Both the position numbers and the translations under genes were made by a program. A DNA stretch of 64,000 nt, taken from NCBI RefSeq assembly GCF_004216775.1, contig NZ_SGXF01000004.1, forward strand, positions 124,001-188,000, read 5' to 3'. This stretch comes from Cuneatibacter caecimuris (GTDB lineage Bacteria; Bacillota; Clostridia; Lachnospirales; Lachnospiraceae). The notes beneath the pieces are model-generated. The model worked only from the letters and a program-made list of their open reading frames with translations, was not told where the DNA came from and searched no databases. This document shows positions 55,230-63,904 of the stretch, piece after piece (the stretch's first letter is position 1; the number at the start of each line of letters is the position of its first letter).

Positions 55230-55416
55230 TCGCTGCTGCCACGGCGATGATTAACAGGAAAACGCCTCCGATCCGCACGGATAAAAGATAGAGGTTGGAA
55301 GGATCACCGCTGGAGTAAGATTTCCATTCTTCGGTAATATGCCATACCAGATCAGGTTTCAGCAGAAATACGAGCCCCAGAACAAGAAAAACAAATGCAG
55401 CAATCATATATAACAT
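55207..55416 (-). CDS. small two-span membrane protein (DUF6199-like)
   Basis: 69 residues: first helix MLYMIAAFVFLVLGLVFLLK, a loop with PDLVWHITEEWKSYSSGDPS, and a second helix VFLLIIAVAAAIIPFL. The pattern of LVFLLKPDLVW...EEWK matches small Gram-positive membrane proteins of the DUF6199 type. AGGAGG precedes the ATG. Only 12 nt downstream of the membrane-bound MerR gene, so the two form an operon; function unknown. Confidence 0.75.
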   Translation of the reverse strand: MLYMIAAFVFLVLGLVFLLKPDLVWHITEEWKSYSSGDPSNLYLLSVRIGGVFLLIIAVAAAIIPFLPD

Positions 55417-55428
55417 GATAGTTTCCTC

Positions 55429-56289
55429 CTATCGGATTGATTTCATATAGTCCAAAAATTCACGTATATCTTTGCTTAAAAACAAAATTAAAAATAAAGC
55501 AATATCGTAGAAAAAAAACATCGTGATCAAAAGGCTGGCCCAGGGAATTCCCATTCCATAGAGGCCGAACAGGCCGGGGAGCGACGTTGCGAGCCCCAGT
55601 CCGGAAAAGACAAGAAGAATAATTCTGGACCAGTTATAGCCCTGGTATAGCATGATGTATAAAATAACATCGATTATAACGCCCACCAGGGTGGACCCCA
55701 GTGAACTGCCATAGTCGCCGCCAGAAATAATGCTGGAAACAATCGCCAGGATATCCCGCAGAGCGCTGCAGAATATAAAGATAAAAACCATCTTTTCCCC
55801 GTGAGATACCATTCGGGTCTGTTTTTCATAAAATTCTGCGGCTTTTTTTTCGCGTTCTTCTTTTGATTCTCCGTCCAGGCGGCCGAAATTAATATCTATA
55901 TCGCTGGCCGGCAGGCTTCTGGTATGGGAAGCAGCCTCCAGTTTCATGGCCAGAGTGCTGAAATTCAATCCCGACAAATCCAATTCCTGGGCCACATTCA
56001 AAAGTGATTCGTTGAACTTTGTCATCTGCACCAGCCTGGCCCGCCAGGCAGAAGCGATTTCAGGAACTGCCTCAGAGCTGTGCTGCATGGAGGCAATTTC
56101 TTCAATGGAAAAACCGGCGCGCCGCAGCACCGCTACCTGTTCCAGCCGGGTTACGTCCTCCAAAGAATATTTCCGGTATTCCCTGCCGTTCTGGTACGTG
56201 CAGTCCGGCGCTGCCAGCCCTTTCTCCACATAAAACCGGACGGTACGTTCCGTCAGGCCTGTTCTCTGGCATACCTCTTTTATCTTCAT
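55429..56289 (-). CDS. membrane-anchored MerR-family regulator
   Basis: 286 residues. The N-terminal MerR domain (KIKEVCQRTGLTERTVRFYV, EKGLAAPDCTYQNGREYRKY) is followed by a helical linker and a C-terminal membrane part with about four hydrophobic segments (MVFIFIFCSALRDILAIVSS; LVGVIIDVILYIMLYQGY; IILLVFSGLGLATSLPGLFG; LLITMFFFYDIALFLILFL). DNA-binding and membrane sensing are thus in one chain. AAGGAG precedes the ATG. Its own promoter has a 19-bp spacer, typical of MerR control. Confidence 0.85.
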   Translation of the reverse strand: MKIKEVCQRTGLTERTVRFYVEKGLAAPDCTYQNGREYRKYSLEDVTRLEQVAVLRRAGFSIEEIASMQHSSEAVPEIASAWRARLVQMTKFNESLLNVAQELDLSGLNFSTLAMKLEAASHTRSLPASDIDINFGRLDGESKEEREKKAAEFYEKQTRMVSHGEKMVFIFIFCSALRDILAIVSSIISGGDYGSSLGSTLVGVIIDVILYIMLYQGYNWSRIILLVFSGLGLATSLPGLFGLYGMGIPWASLLITMFFFYDIALFLILFLSKDIREFLDYMKSIR

Positions 56290-56322
56290 ATCATGTCACT
56301 CCTTCCCCCTTCTGATACAGCC

Positions 56323-56353
56323 ATTATATATTCTGACGTAAGGGAAGTGTCAA
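56323..56353 (-). promoter_or_regulatory. MerR-type promoter (19-bp spacer) of the membrane-MerR operon
   Basis: Minus strand: consensus -35 TTGACA (56353-56348), 19-bp spacer (56347-56329), consensus -10 TATAAT (56328-56323), 34 bases before the ATG. The spacing implies activation by a MerR protein, most simply autoregulation. Confidence 0.75.
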
Positions 56354-56435
56354 GCAATATTTGCCAAAACACGGAAAATTCCTGCGCTTTTCTGAATTGG
56401 CGGGTGGAAAGAGCAGGAGGGCATAATATTATTAC

Positions 56436-56981
56436 CTATTCTTGAGCTTCATTCAGGAATTCGTCTGCCAGGATACTCAAAATATTATTTTTTTCCGACA
56501 GGAGTTTCAACAATTCCTCAGCATCTTGGGAGGATTGCGCGGGGAAGCAGAGAATTTTGCTGTCAGATATATAATTTGTAATGACTGCTTCGGACCAGCT
56601 GTCCCCAAAAACGAGAATTGATTTTGTGGGAAACAGGAGGTATGCCGTATTCGGCTGGGGATTCCGGGAAAGCCAGCGGGTGGGGTAGGAAAATGTATAT
56701 TCCATATTGTCCGTCTTGATCACACCAGTGCAGCTGCCTGTACCCAGGATCGGTTTTTTAATTTCCAGCTCTAATATGACATCTTCCGGCCCCTCTGTGA
56801 GAAGTTTGGAGCTGTATGCGGCAAGGTCAGTGCCGGTGAGATGGAGGGTGCGGGTATAGGAAAAGGGGTAAAATAGACAGGGCAGTAAGACCAAGAGCCA
56901 TACACCCAGCAAAACCCACAGGTATTTTCCTTGGAGACGGCTGCCTTTTTTTTGTTTAGAATTTGAATATCGCATATTCAT
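56436..56981 (-). CDS. membrane-anchored hypothetical protein
   Basis: 181 residues. A basic N-terminus (SNSKQKKGSRLQGKYLW) precedes one membrane helix (VLLGVWLLVLLPCLFYPFSY), and about 130 residues lie outside the membrane, with DVILELEIKKPILGTGSCTG and TAYLLFPTKSILVFGDSW. No family recognised. AGGAG lies five bases before the ATG at 56981. It ends about 80 nt before the membrane-MerR promoter; relation unknown. Confidence 0.7.
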   Translation of the reverse strand: MNMRYSNSKQKKGSRLQGKYLWVLLGVWLLVLLPCLFYPFSYTRTLHLTGTDLAAYSSKLLTEGPEDVILELEIKKPILGTGSCTGVIKTDNMEYTFSYPTRWLSRNPQPNTAYLLFPTKSILVFGDSWSEAVITNYISDSKILCFPAQSSQDAEELLKLLSEKNNILSILADEFLNEAQE

Positions 56982-57160
56982 ACCAGCTCCTGTGGGCAGG
57001 AAAACTGCCAATTGCAAATTTAGGTATAGCTGCAGCAAGAATTCTATACTTTAACATAGCATATATTAACTATAATGACAAGCGGTTTACCGGACGTACA
57101 ATACAGAAAATCAATATAAAAAGACAGAAGAAAATACGGCCATGCACACCAAAATTTACA

Positions 57161-57189
57161 TTGTATTTCTGCAGAAAATTTTGTATACT
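57161..57189 (+). promoter_or_regulatory. promoter of the GH3 glycosidase gene
   Basis: -35 TTGTAT (57161-57166), 17-bp spacer, -10 TATACT (57184-57189). The leader of about 75 nt ends in a small palindrome, CGGCGTGACGCCG (57249-57261), directly before the GGGGAGG ribosome site, which could mask it. Confidence 0.6.
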
Positions 57190-57271
57190 TAAATAAGATT
57201 GGTTTTCGGGGAAAAGTCTAATTTTTTATGGGGCATAAATAAGAAATACGGCGTGACGCCGGGGAGGTTTT

Positions 57272-59473
57272 ATGACAAATTCAGAATTAAAGAATCTTCT
57301 GGACAGTCTGAGTCTGGAGGATAAAATCGGTCAGCTGGTGCAGCTGACGGGAGAGTGTTTTGCCGGCGGGGAGATACAGACCGGGCCGGCGGAGGAGCTG
57401 GGCATACCTGAGGATATGGTGCAGCGGACAGGCTCTATTTTAAATGTGACAGGAGCGGAGAAGCTGAAAGGGGTGCAGAAACGCTATCTGGAACAGAACC
57501 CTTCGGGAATCCCCATGCTGTTTATGGCGGATGTGATCAATGGGTTTAAAACAGTATTTCCGATCCCTCTTGGACAGGGATGCAGCTTTGATCCTGGGCT
57601 GGTGGAAGAGGCGGCAGCTGTTTCTGCCCGAGAATCGTCGGCTGCCGGTCTGCACGTCACTTTTTCACCCATGGTGGATCTGGTGCGTGACGCCCGCTGG
57701 GGGAGGGTGATGGAATCCACTGGCGAGGATGTGTGCCTGAACGGGGTTATGGGCGCGGCGATGGTGCGGGGATATCAGGGTAAGAGCCTGTCGGAGCCCG
57801 GAACCATTGCGGCCTGCGTAAAGCATTTTGCTGCCTATGGCGCTCCGGAAGCCGGGCGGGAATACAATATGGTGGATCTTTCAGAAAAAAGGCTGAGGGA
57901 AGAGTACCTGCAGCCCTATCATGCTGCAGCCGCAGAGGCGGGCGCGGCTCTGGTGATGACCTCATTTAATACGGTAAACGGAGTCCCTGCCACCGGAAAC
58001 CGCTGGCTGCTGGATGAAATCCTCAGAAAAGAATGGAATTACAAAGGCGTGGTGATTTCCGATTATTCTGCGATTGCGGAGCTGATCGTCCATGGCGTAG
58101 TGGCCGACGGGAGAGAGGCATCCAGGCTGGCGTTGGAATGCGGTGTGGACATCGACATGGTGACGGACATGTACGCCGGGCACCTGCAGGATATGGTGGA
58201 GAGCGGCGTCATCAGTGAAGAGCTGCTGGACGCTTCTGTGATGCGGGTCCTGGAATTGAAAAATGAACTGGGGCTTTTTGAGAACCCTTATCGGTTTGCG
58301 GATGAATCAAAGGAAAAAGAGCTGGGTCACTGCCAAGCCCACCGGGAGACGGCGCGGAAGCTGGCTGAGGAGTCCTGTGTGCTTCTGGAAAATGACGGGA
58401 TTCTTCCATTAAAAAAGGAAGGCCAGAAAATCGCCCTGATTGGCCCTGCGGCTGATTCCGCGGAGATCTGCGGGTCCTGGTCTCTGTTCTGGAACTCTGC
58501 GGATGTGACCACCCTGCGGACGGGGATGGAGGAAAAAACGCAGTTATCCGCCTGCGTAAAAGGCTGCGACCTGTTGGATGCGGAACCGGTTTATATCGGA
58601 TTCCGGGGACAGGAGCTCCGGGGCAGGAAAGACCAGTCAGACCTCATAGCAGAGGCGGTGGAAGCGGCAAAAAAGGCGGATGTCGTGGTGATGACGCTGG
58701 GAGAATCCCCCCAACAGAGCGGCGAAGGAGCGGCCAGGGCGTTTCTGGATCTTCCGGAATGCCAGAAAAAATTGTTTGACGCAGTCTATGAAGTCAATTC
58801 CAGGATTGCTGTGCTGGTGTTTTCCGGCCGCCCTCTGGATTTGCGGTATATTGTTAACAGGGCTGCGGCTCTGATGCTGGTATGGCAGCCGGGGACGGAA
58901 GGAGGCGCCGCATTGGCAAACCTGCTGTTTGGGGACGCTGTACCTTCCGGAAAACTGTCCATGAGCGTGCCTTACTGTGTGGGACAGGTTCCGGTGTATT
59001 ATGCCAGATACAATACAGGCCGTCCGGCCAAAAAGGGGACAAGAAACAGGTTCCTGTCCGCTTACCAGGATATCCCCAACGAACCGCTGTACCCCTTCGG
59101 ATACGGGAAAAGCTATACGGAATTCTCTTATGGAAAACCTGTGGCTGACAGGGGGGAAGTGGGGACCGGGGAGACTGTCACAGTAGTTTCAGAGGTTCAA
59201 AATACAGGAATGACTGCGGGAACAGAAGTTGTGCAGTGCTATGTGCAGGATCTGGTATCCAGCACTTCCCGGCCTGTGCGGGAATTGAAGGCATTTGCCA
59301 GAGTGTTTCTCCGTCCGGGAGAGAAAAAACAGGTTGCGTTCACCCTGGATGAGAAGGATTTCAGCTTCCTGCGGGCGGATAAAACCTGGGGACCGGAAAG
59401 AGGGAGGTTCCGCGTATTTGTTGGCGGAGACAGCAATGCGGAACAGGAGACAGAAATTTATTATTGCGGCTGA
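57272..59473 (+). CDS. glycoside hydrolase family 3 beta-glycosidase (beta-glucosidase-like)
   Basis: 733-residue retaining glycosidase. The N-terminal TIM barrel contains FSPMVDLVRDARWGRVMEST then GEDVCLNG, VKHFAAYGAPEAGREYN, and the nucleophile Asp in GVVISDYSAI. The alpha/beta sandwich (IALIGPAADSAEICGSW) and a C-terminal fibronectin-III-like domain (VVSEVQNTGMTAGTEVVQCY) follow. No signal peptide, so it is cytoplasmic and acts on imported oligosaccharides. Probably co-transcribed with the following alcohol dehydrogenase (14-nt gap). Exact sugar unknown. Confidence 0.93.
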   Translation: MTNSELKNLLDSLSLEDKIGQLVQLTGECFAGGEIQTGPAEELGIPEDMVQRTGSILNVTGAEKLKGVQKRYLEQNPSGIPMLFMADVINGFKTVFPIPLGQGCSFDPGLVEEAAAVSARESSAAGLHVTFSPMVDLVRDARWGRVMESTGEDVCLNGVMGAAMVRGYQGKSLSEPGTIAACVKHFAAYGAPEAGREYNMVDLSEKRLREEYLQPYHAAAAEAGAALVMTSFNTVNGVPATGNRWLLDEILRKEWNYKGVVISDYSAIAELIVHGVVADGREASRLALECGVDIDMVTDMYAGHLQDMVESGVISEELLDASVMRVLELKNELGLFENPYRFADESKEKELGHCQAHRETARKLAEESCVLLENDGILPLKKEGQKIALIGPAADSAEICGSWSLFWNSADVTTLRTGMEEKTQLSACVKGCDLLDAEPVYIGFRGQELRGRKDQSDLIAEAVEAAKKADVVVMTLGESPQQSGEGAARAFLDLPECQKKLFDAVYEVNSRIAVLVFSGRPLDLRYIVNRAAALMLVWQPGTEGGAALANLLFGDAVPSGKLSMSVPYCVGQVPVYYARYNTGRPAKKGTRNRFLSAYQDIPNEPLYPFGYGKSYTEFSYGKPVADRGEVGTGETVTVVSEVQNTGMTAGTEVVQCYVQDLVSSTSRPVRELKAFARVFLRPGEKKQVAFTLDEKDFSFLRADKTWGPERGRFRVFVGGDSNAEQETEIYYCG

Positions 59474-59487
59474 AAGAAGGATAAGTG

Positions 59488-60672
59488 ATGGAAAATTTTG
59501 AGTTTTATACACCGACGAAAGTATATTTCGGAAAAGATATGCACAGACAGGTGGGAGAGATTGTTAAAAGTTATGGATATCTGAAGGTGATGATCCATTA
59601 TGGCAGCGGAAGCGTGAAGCGGACGGGGCTGTTGGATGAAGTCACCTCCTCACTGGACAAGAGCGGTGTGGAATACGTGCTGTTCGGAGGCGTACAGCCC
59701 AACCCTACGCTGGCTCTGGCCAGGAAGGGGATGGAAATCTGCGAGAAGGAAAGCGTAGAGATGATTCTCGCGGTGGGCGGCGGAAGCGTGATTGATTCTG
59801 CGAAATGTATCGCGGACGGAGTGGGGAATCCGGGCAAAGATGTCTGGAAATTTTTCACAAAAGAAGACGCGCCTGCCAAGGCCCTGCCTGTGGGCACGAT
59901 TCTGACGCTGGCGGCTTCCGGCAGCGAGATGAGCGCTTCCTGTGTGATTACCAATGAGGAAGGCGGCTTTAAGCGGGGATTTAATTCTCCCACCCATCGG
60001 CCGCTGTTTTCCATCCTGAACCCGGAGCTGACCTATACAGTGAATAAGTTTCAGACGGGCTGCGGCACGGTGGATATTATGATGCATACCCTGGAACGGT
60101 ATTTTACAGTATCCAGGAATGTAGATCTGACGGACCGGCTGGCGGAGGGCCTGCTGAAATCAGTGATCTCGGCGGGAAGAATCGCGGATCAGAAGCCGGA
60201 GGATTATGAAGCCCGGGCGACTTTGATGTGGGCGGGAAGTTTGTCCCACAATGATTTGACGGGAGCGGGAAGAAACGTATTTATGGCGGTGCATCAGATG
60301 GAGCATGAACTGTCGGGGATGTATCCCCGGATCGCCCACGGAGCGGGGCTTTCTGCGCTGTTCTGTTCCTGGGCCAGGTTTGTGTGCCCTTATGCGGCGG
60401 AACGCTTTGCCCAGTATGCGGTGCGGGTCTGGAACTGCGAGATGAACTTTGAAGATCCTATGAAGACGGCGCTGGCCGGCATTGACGCCACCGAAGAATA
60501 TTTCAGAAGCCTGGGCATGCCTACAAGCCTGCGGGAGCTGGGGATTACAGACGAGAAGTTCGGTGAAATGGCGGAGAAGTGCACGTTCTTTGGAGAGCGC
60601 ACTTTGCCGGATTTCATTGATTTGGATGCTCCGGAGATTGAGACTATTTACCGGATGGCTTATGAGGATTGA
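59488..60672 (+). CDS. iron-containing alcohol dehydrogenase (BDH/YqhD-like)
   Basis: NAD(P)H-dependent aldehyde/alcohol oxidoreductase, 394 residues. It starts MENFEFYTPTKVYFGKDM; the nucleotide motif is AVGGGSVIDSAKCIA; metal ligands are in VDIMMHTLERYF, FMAVHQMEHELSG and IAHGAGLSALF. A GTG one codon upstream is an alternative start; AAGGATAAG precedes. It follows the GH3 gene; aldehyde disposal linked to sugar fermentation is plausible but inferred. Confidence 0.92.
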   Translation: MENFEFYTPTKVYFGKDMHRQVGEIVKSYGYLKVMIHYGSGSVKRTGLLDEVTSSLDKSGVEYVLFGGVQPNPTLALARKGMEICEKESVEMILAVGGGSVIDSAKCIADGVGNPGKDVWKFFTKEDAPAKALPVGTILTLAASGSEMSASCVITNEEGGFKRGFNSPTHRPLFSILNPELTYTVNKFQTGCGTVDIMMHTLERYFTVSRNVDLTDRLAEGLLKSVISAGRIADQKPEDYEARATLMWAGSLSHNDLTGAGRNVFMAVHQMEHELSGMYPRIAHGAGLSALFCSWARFVCPYAAERFAQYAVRVWNCEMNFEDPMKTALAGIDATEEYFRSLGMPTSLRELGITDEKFGEMAEKCTFFGERTLPDFIDLDAPEIETIYRMAYED

Positions 60673-60729
60673 ATGTAGCGGTGCGGGATATGCGGAAGAG
60701 GGCCGCTAAGAAGTGAAAATGGGTCGCTA

Positions 60730-60803
60730 AGAGGCGGAAGAGGAAATACCGGAGGCTACATGCCTTAACGGGTATAGCCTCTTCCGTTTTGTCTTCCGCC
60801 TCT
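60730..60803 (+). terminator. terminator region with alternative hairpins after the alcohol dehydrogenase
   Basis: GAGGCTA/TAGCCTC (60752-60758, 60775-60781) forms a hairpin followed by TTCCGTTTTG. In addition the upstream arm at 60730-60743 can pair with either CCTCTTCC (60778-60785) or TCTTCCGCCTCT (60792-60803), giving mutually exclusive structures. The rest of the 60673-61057 gap, apart from the toxin-antitoxin promoter, shows nothing. Confidence 0.55.
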
Positions 60804-60987
60804 CTGCCAGAGTCCTCTCCGGCGGTGGGGGATATTTCTGCAGTGAGCGGGGTGGTTCTTGTTTCTTTACTGTTAGGGAGGCATTTCTGGCTGTTTCTAT
60901 TTGAGGCATATGTATGACGGAGATGGCGGCGACAATTTTCGACAAATATAGCAGTTATAAAAGATTCATTTTATAAAAATGTTTCAC

Positions 60988-61022
60988 ATTGTGTTGATAT
61001 TGTTAATACAATGAGATATACT
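60988..61022 (+). promoter_or_regulatory. promoter and operator of the toxin-antitoxin pair
   Basis: -35 TTGATA (60994-60999), 17-bp spacer, -10 TATACT (61017-61022). The imperfect dyad ATTGTGTTGA/TTAATACAAT (60988-60997, 61003-61012; 8 of 10 positions symmetric) overlaps the promoter and is the likely antitoxin operator. Confidence 0.6.
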
Positions 61023-61057
61023 ATAGATATAGACAATGATTTAAGGAGGTGAGCATA

Positions 61058-61351
61058 ATGGCTAAAACAGCTAATATCAACGTCCGTATTGATCCAGAAA
61101 CAAAAGCCGGAGCAGAAAAACTTTTTGCCAGTTTTGGTATTACAGTTACTGATGCAATTAATATCTTTTTACGCAAATCTATCATGGAAGGTGGTTTGCC
61201 TTTTGAAATGAAGCAGCCTCGGTACAATGCTGAGACAGAAGCCGCCATGCAGGAAGCAAGAGATATTATGAATGGTGATATTTCAACAAAAAACTATTCC
61301 TCTGCCCGTGAATTGTTTGCAGAGCTTGACGCGGAAATGGACGGTGAGTGA
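61058..61351 (+). CDS. RelB/DinJ-family antitoxin
   Basis: 97-residue antitoxin with a ribbon-helix-helix N-terminus (KTANINVRIDPETKAGAEKL, FASFGITVTDAINIFLRKSI) and an acidic, flexible C-terminal toxin-binding tail (ELFAELDAEMDGE). AAGGAGG lies eight bases before the ATG at 61058; an in-frame GTG at 61049 is inside the ribosome site. Overlaps the toxin gene by one base. Expected to neutralise the toxin and, with it, repress the operon. Confidence 0.93.
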   Translation: MAKTANINVRIDPETKAGAEKLFASFGITVTDAINIFLRKSIMEGGLPFEMKQPRYNAETEAAMQEARDIMNGDISTKNYSSARELFAELDAEMDGE

Positions 61352-61629
61352 TGTTACAATTGGAAACAACCGGACAATTTCGGAAAGACTACAAGCGGGT
61401 GAAAAAGAGAGGATATGATATGAATCGTCTGGAAGATGTAATCCAAACAATTTTAGAAGAGAAGTTACTTGCAGAGAAGTATCGAGACCACTCCCTGACA
61501 GGAAATTATACAGGATTCCGCGAATGCCATATTTTACCGGACTGGCTGCTTATTTATGCAATAAAGCAAGACAAGTTAATTTTAACTGCTTCTCGCACTG
61601 GGACACATTCCGACCTGTTTGGAAAGTAA
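61351..61629 (+). CDS. YafQ/RelE-family mRNA interferase toxin
   Basis: 92-residue ribosome-dependent endoribonuclease. Family features: TTGQFRKDYKRVKKRGYDM, YRDHSLTGNYTGFRECHILP, DWLLIYAI and the C-terminal LTASRTGTHSDLF with the catalytic His/Phe region of YafQ. The ATG (61351) overlaps the antitoxin stop (TGATG); a GTG one codon earlier is possible. A hairpin terminator follows. Confidence 0.93.
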   Translation: MLQLETTGQFRKDYKRVKKRGYDMNRLEDVIQTILEEKLLAEKYRDHSLTGNYTGFRECHILPDWLLIYAIKQDKLILTASRTGTHSDLFGK

Positions 61630-61649
61630 ATAGTATAAAAGTTCACCCT

Positions 61650-61680
61650 AAGTCCGCCGTCATTTAGTGAAGGTGGACTT
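61650..61680 (+). terminator. terminator of the toxin-antitoxin operon
   Basis: AAGTCCGCC (61650-61658) pairs with GGTGGACTT (61672-61680) with one G-U pair. The uridine run is poor, so strength is uncertain. Confidence 0.55.
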
Positions 61681-61763
61681 TAGTAAATAAATAGAAATTT
61701 TTGTCGTGGGCTTGACATAAGGGTGCCCTAAGCAATGATCTGATTCCGGTTTGTTTTCCTTAT

Positions 61764-62093
61764 TTACAGAAAAATAAACTGCACCAGAAACATATAGCAG
61801 ATGGTCCCTCCCGCAATAGACAGCAGCATCTGCCGTTTCCAGAGGTGCAGGCCCACTACAGCGGCTATGGATATCAGTTCAGGAAGACCATGGCCGGCTG
61901 CGGTCATATCCACATTTTTCAGGCAGTATATGACGAGAAGGCCGAATACCGCAGAAGGAAGGACTTTTCCAAGATACCTGATATATTTGGGCGCAGGCTT
62001 GTCTCCCCGGAAGAGAAGAAAAGGGAGGAATCTGGTGAGCATTGTTCCCAAGATGACCATCAAGACGGTGGTAATCTGCTGGAAAATAGTCAT
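61764..62093 (-). CDS. azlD: AzlD-family branched-chain amino-acid export subunit
   Basis: 109-residue membrane protein with about four helices, small partner of AzlC. Typical sequence: [46 protein letters not shown]. The ATG overlaps the azlC stop (ATGA). Together AzlCD export branched-chain amino acids or analogues in characterised bacteria; the actual substrate here is inferred from the family. Confidence 0.93.
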   Translation of the reverse strand: MTIFQQITTVLMVILGTMLTRFLPFLLFRGDKPAPKYIRYLGKVLPSAVFGLLVIYCLKNVDMTAAGHGLPELISIAAVVGLHLWKRQMLLSIAGGTICYMFLVQFIFL

Positions 62094-62800
62094 GCCGGTT
62101 CACCGCCTTTCTCCAGAGGCTTTCTCAGAAGGGTGAGCACGCCCAGCACAGCCAGCATGGATGGGATCATGAAACGGTCTGCTCCAAAAGCGATCAGACA
62201 CAGCAGGGAAAGGCCAAGTCCCAGCAGCGCGCTGGAATGATTTTTTTCTTTCAGCCACTGTTCCAGAAAAATGACGACGAACATGGCGGTCATTACAAAA
62301 TCCAGCCCTTTTGTATTAAAAGTAAGCAGGGATCCGAAAATGCCGCCCAGGGTTGAGCCTGAGAACCAGTAAAGATGGTTGAGCAGGGTCACAAAAAACA
62401 TGAACCAGCCCTTGTCCACGTCTTCAGGAATATCCGCTGTATAATTAATGGAAAAACTCTCGTCACACATGCCGAAGATCAGGTAGGGCTTTTTCCACCC
62501 GCAGCTCCGAAACTTGTCCAGCATGGAAATGCCGTAAAAAAGGTGGCGGGCATTGATCATCAGCGTCATGGCGAGGGCCTGGACAGGGTTAAAGGCGCTC
62601 ATCAGCAGATTGACGGTGACAAATTCAATAGAACCGGCAAAAATAGTCAGACTCATCAGCATCGGATACCAGAAGCTAAAACCAGAGGCTCGCATGTAAA
62701 TACCATAGGTCAGCCCCAGAAACCAGAATCCGGCGAAAATGGGAATTGTATGGGGGAACGCGGCCTTCAGGGCTTTTAACGGGGCGGCTGTTTTTTTCAT
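62090..62800 (-). CDS. azlC: AzlC-family branched-chain amino-acid exporter
   Basis: 236-residue membrane protein. Conserved features: [53 protein letters not shown] and [11 protein letters not shown] at 62800, with AGGAGAG upstream at rather long spacing; the frame is open to 62875. The MerR-type gene lies 22 nt upstream on the same strand, so regulator and exporter are one operon. Confidence 0.92.
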   Translation of the reverse strand: MKKTAAPLKALKAAFPHTIPIFAGFWFLGLTYGIYMRASGFSFWYPMLMSLTIFAGSIEFVTVNLLMSAFNPVQALAMTLMINARHLFYGISMLDKFRSCGWKKPYLIFGMCDESFSINYTADIPEDVDKGWFMFFVTLLNHLYWFSGSTLGGIFGSLLTFNTKGLDFVMTAMFVVIFLEQWLKEKNHSSALLGLGLSLLCLIAFGADRFMIPSMLAVLGVLTLLRKPLEKGGEPA

Positions 62801-62822
62801 CGGAACATTTCTCTCCTGCGGA

Positions 62823-63644
62823 TTATAGATCAATATCTTCAGTCCATTTAATAAGGATTTCTGTAATATATTCATCCATGTTGGAACTCAGGGTTTCATT
62901 CAGGCCCCGCTCATAAGAGTAGCCTTCAAATCGGATATGGTGCTCCTGTGCATACTCCAGCAGGTGCCTGTACGCGCCGGGCAGCTGGGTCCAGTCTCCT
63001 TTAACGGCAATGCGCAGATAATTTCCGGCCGGGCGTTTAAAAAGATTTTTCTGTACTGCGGAACTGGGTTTCATATAAAAACGGTCATAATCGTTGAACC
63101 GTCCGTCCATAATTTTCTCAGCAGAAATCATGATTCCATAATCATGATTAAACAGCCGGTAACGCCGTTCCCTGTTCAGTAGCTCTCCCATGGCGAGGAA
63201 ATAGTTTTCGTCTTCTGTCCCCACGATTTTATTGCTCAGCAAAAAATATTCCTCTTCACAGAATATTGTCTCTATCTTTCCCAGAGGGAGGTCTTTTGAC
63301 AGAGCAGACAGCTTTTGACGGGCCTCCAGCAGCTTTTTCATGCTTCTTAAATGCTGAATCTTTCCGTCTATATCTTTAATTTTATCTTTTAATATATCAT
63401 TCACTGTCCCTGCGCTGCAATGAATTGCTGCCTGGGTTTCTTCAATGGACATGCCCAGCTCCCGGAAGGCCAGAATCAGTTCCAGGTCGGCCATCTGATC
63501 CATGGTATAGTAACGGTAGCCGTTTTCTCCTTTGAGCTTTGGGGAAAACAGACCGATTTCATCATAATAGTGAAGTGTCCGTTTATTGATATCGTGCAGC
63601 CTAGCCATTTGGCCGACAGTTAGTCTGTGTTTCTGAAGTTCCAT
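62823..63644 (-). CDS. MerR-family regulator with GyrI-like effector domain
   Basis: 273 residues, BmrR-like layout. The N-terminal HTH (LTVGQMARLHDINKRTLHYY, GYRYYTMDQMADLELILAF) is followed by a coiled coil (DKIKDIDGKIQHLRSMKKLL) and a GyrI-like ligand domain (FFLLSNKIVG-like, GIMISAEKIMDG, AGNYLRIAVKGDW). GGAG precedes the ATG. As the first gene of an operon with azlC and azlD it probably controls the exporter in response to a small molecule. Confidence 0.9.
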   Translation of the reverse strand: MELQKHRLTVGQMARLHDINKRTLHYYDEIGLFSPKLKGENGYRYYTMDQMADLELILAFRELGMSIEETQAAIHCSAGTVNDILKDKIKDIDGKIQHLRSMKKLLEARQKLSALSKDLPLGKIETIFCEEEYFLLSNKIVGTEDENYFLAMGELLNRERRYRLFNHDYGIMISAEKIMDGRFNDYDRFYMKPSSAVQKNLFKRPAGNYLRIAVKGDWTQLPGAYRHLLEYAQEHHIRFEGYSYERGLNETLSSNMDEYITEILIKWTEDIDL

Positions 63645-63677
63645 GAAGCGTCTCCGTGGGATTATTATATAGATAGA

Positions 63678-63726
63678 TTACAGTTAATGTAGAGTTTATG
63701 ATACATATATTTCTAAGAAAAGTCAA
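63678..63726 (-). promoter_or_regulatory. promoter and dyad upstream of the MerR-azlCD operon
   Basis: Minus strand: -35 TTGACT (63726-63721), 17-bp spacer, -10 TATCAT (63703-63698). The dyad TACAGTTAATGTA (63680-63692) overlaps the predicted start site, and a related sequence, TTACAGTAAATGCA, occurs near 63761. The normal spacer suggests repression rather than MerR-type activation. Confidence 0.5.
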
Positions 63727-63847
63727 GAAATGTTTGCATCGTAAAAGCATAACTTATATTTATTACAGTAAATGCAAGATGGAGAGGCGCAGTAGGAACC
63801 GGGGAAGAAGTTCCAGACGGGCAGTAAGATTATGCAAAATAAATTAA

Positions 63848-63889
63848 CATCCGCATACTGCCTGGCGGGTAATCGGCAGCATGCAGATG
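63848..63889 (-). terminator. terminator of the gene entering from the right edge
   Basis: CATCCGCATACTGCC pairs with GGCAGCATGCAGATG with two mismatches; on the minus strand TTAATTTATTTT follows. It lies 16 nt after the stop of the edge ORF. Confidence 0.7.
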
Positions 63890-63904
63890 TTTCATCACAA
63901 ATGC

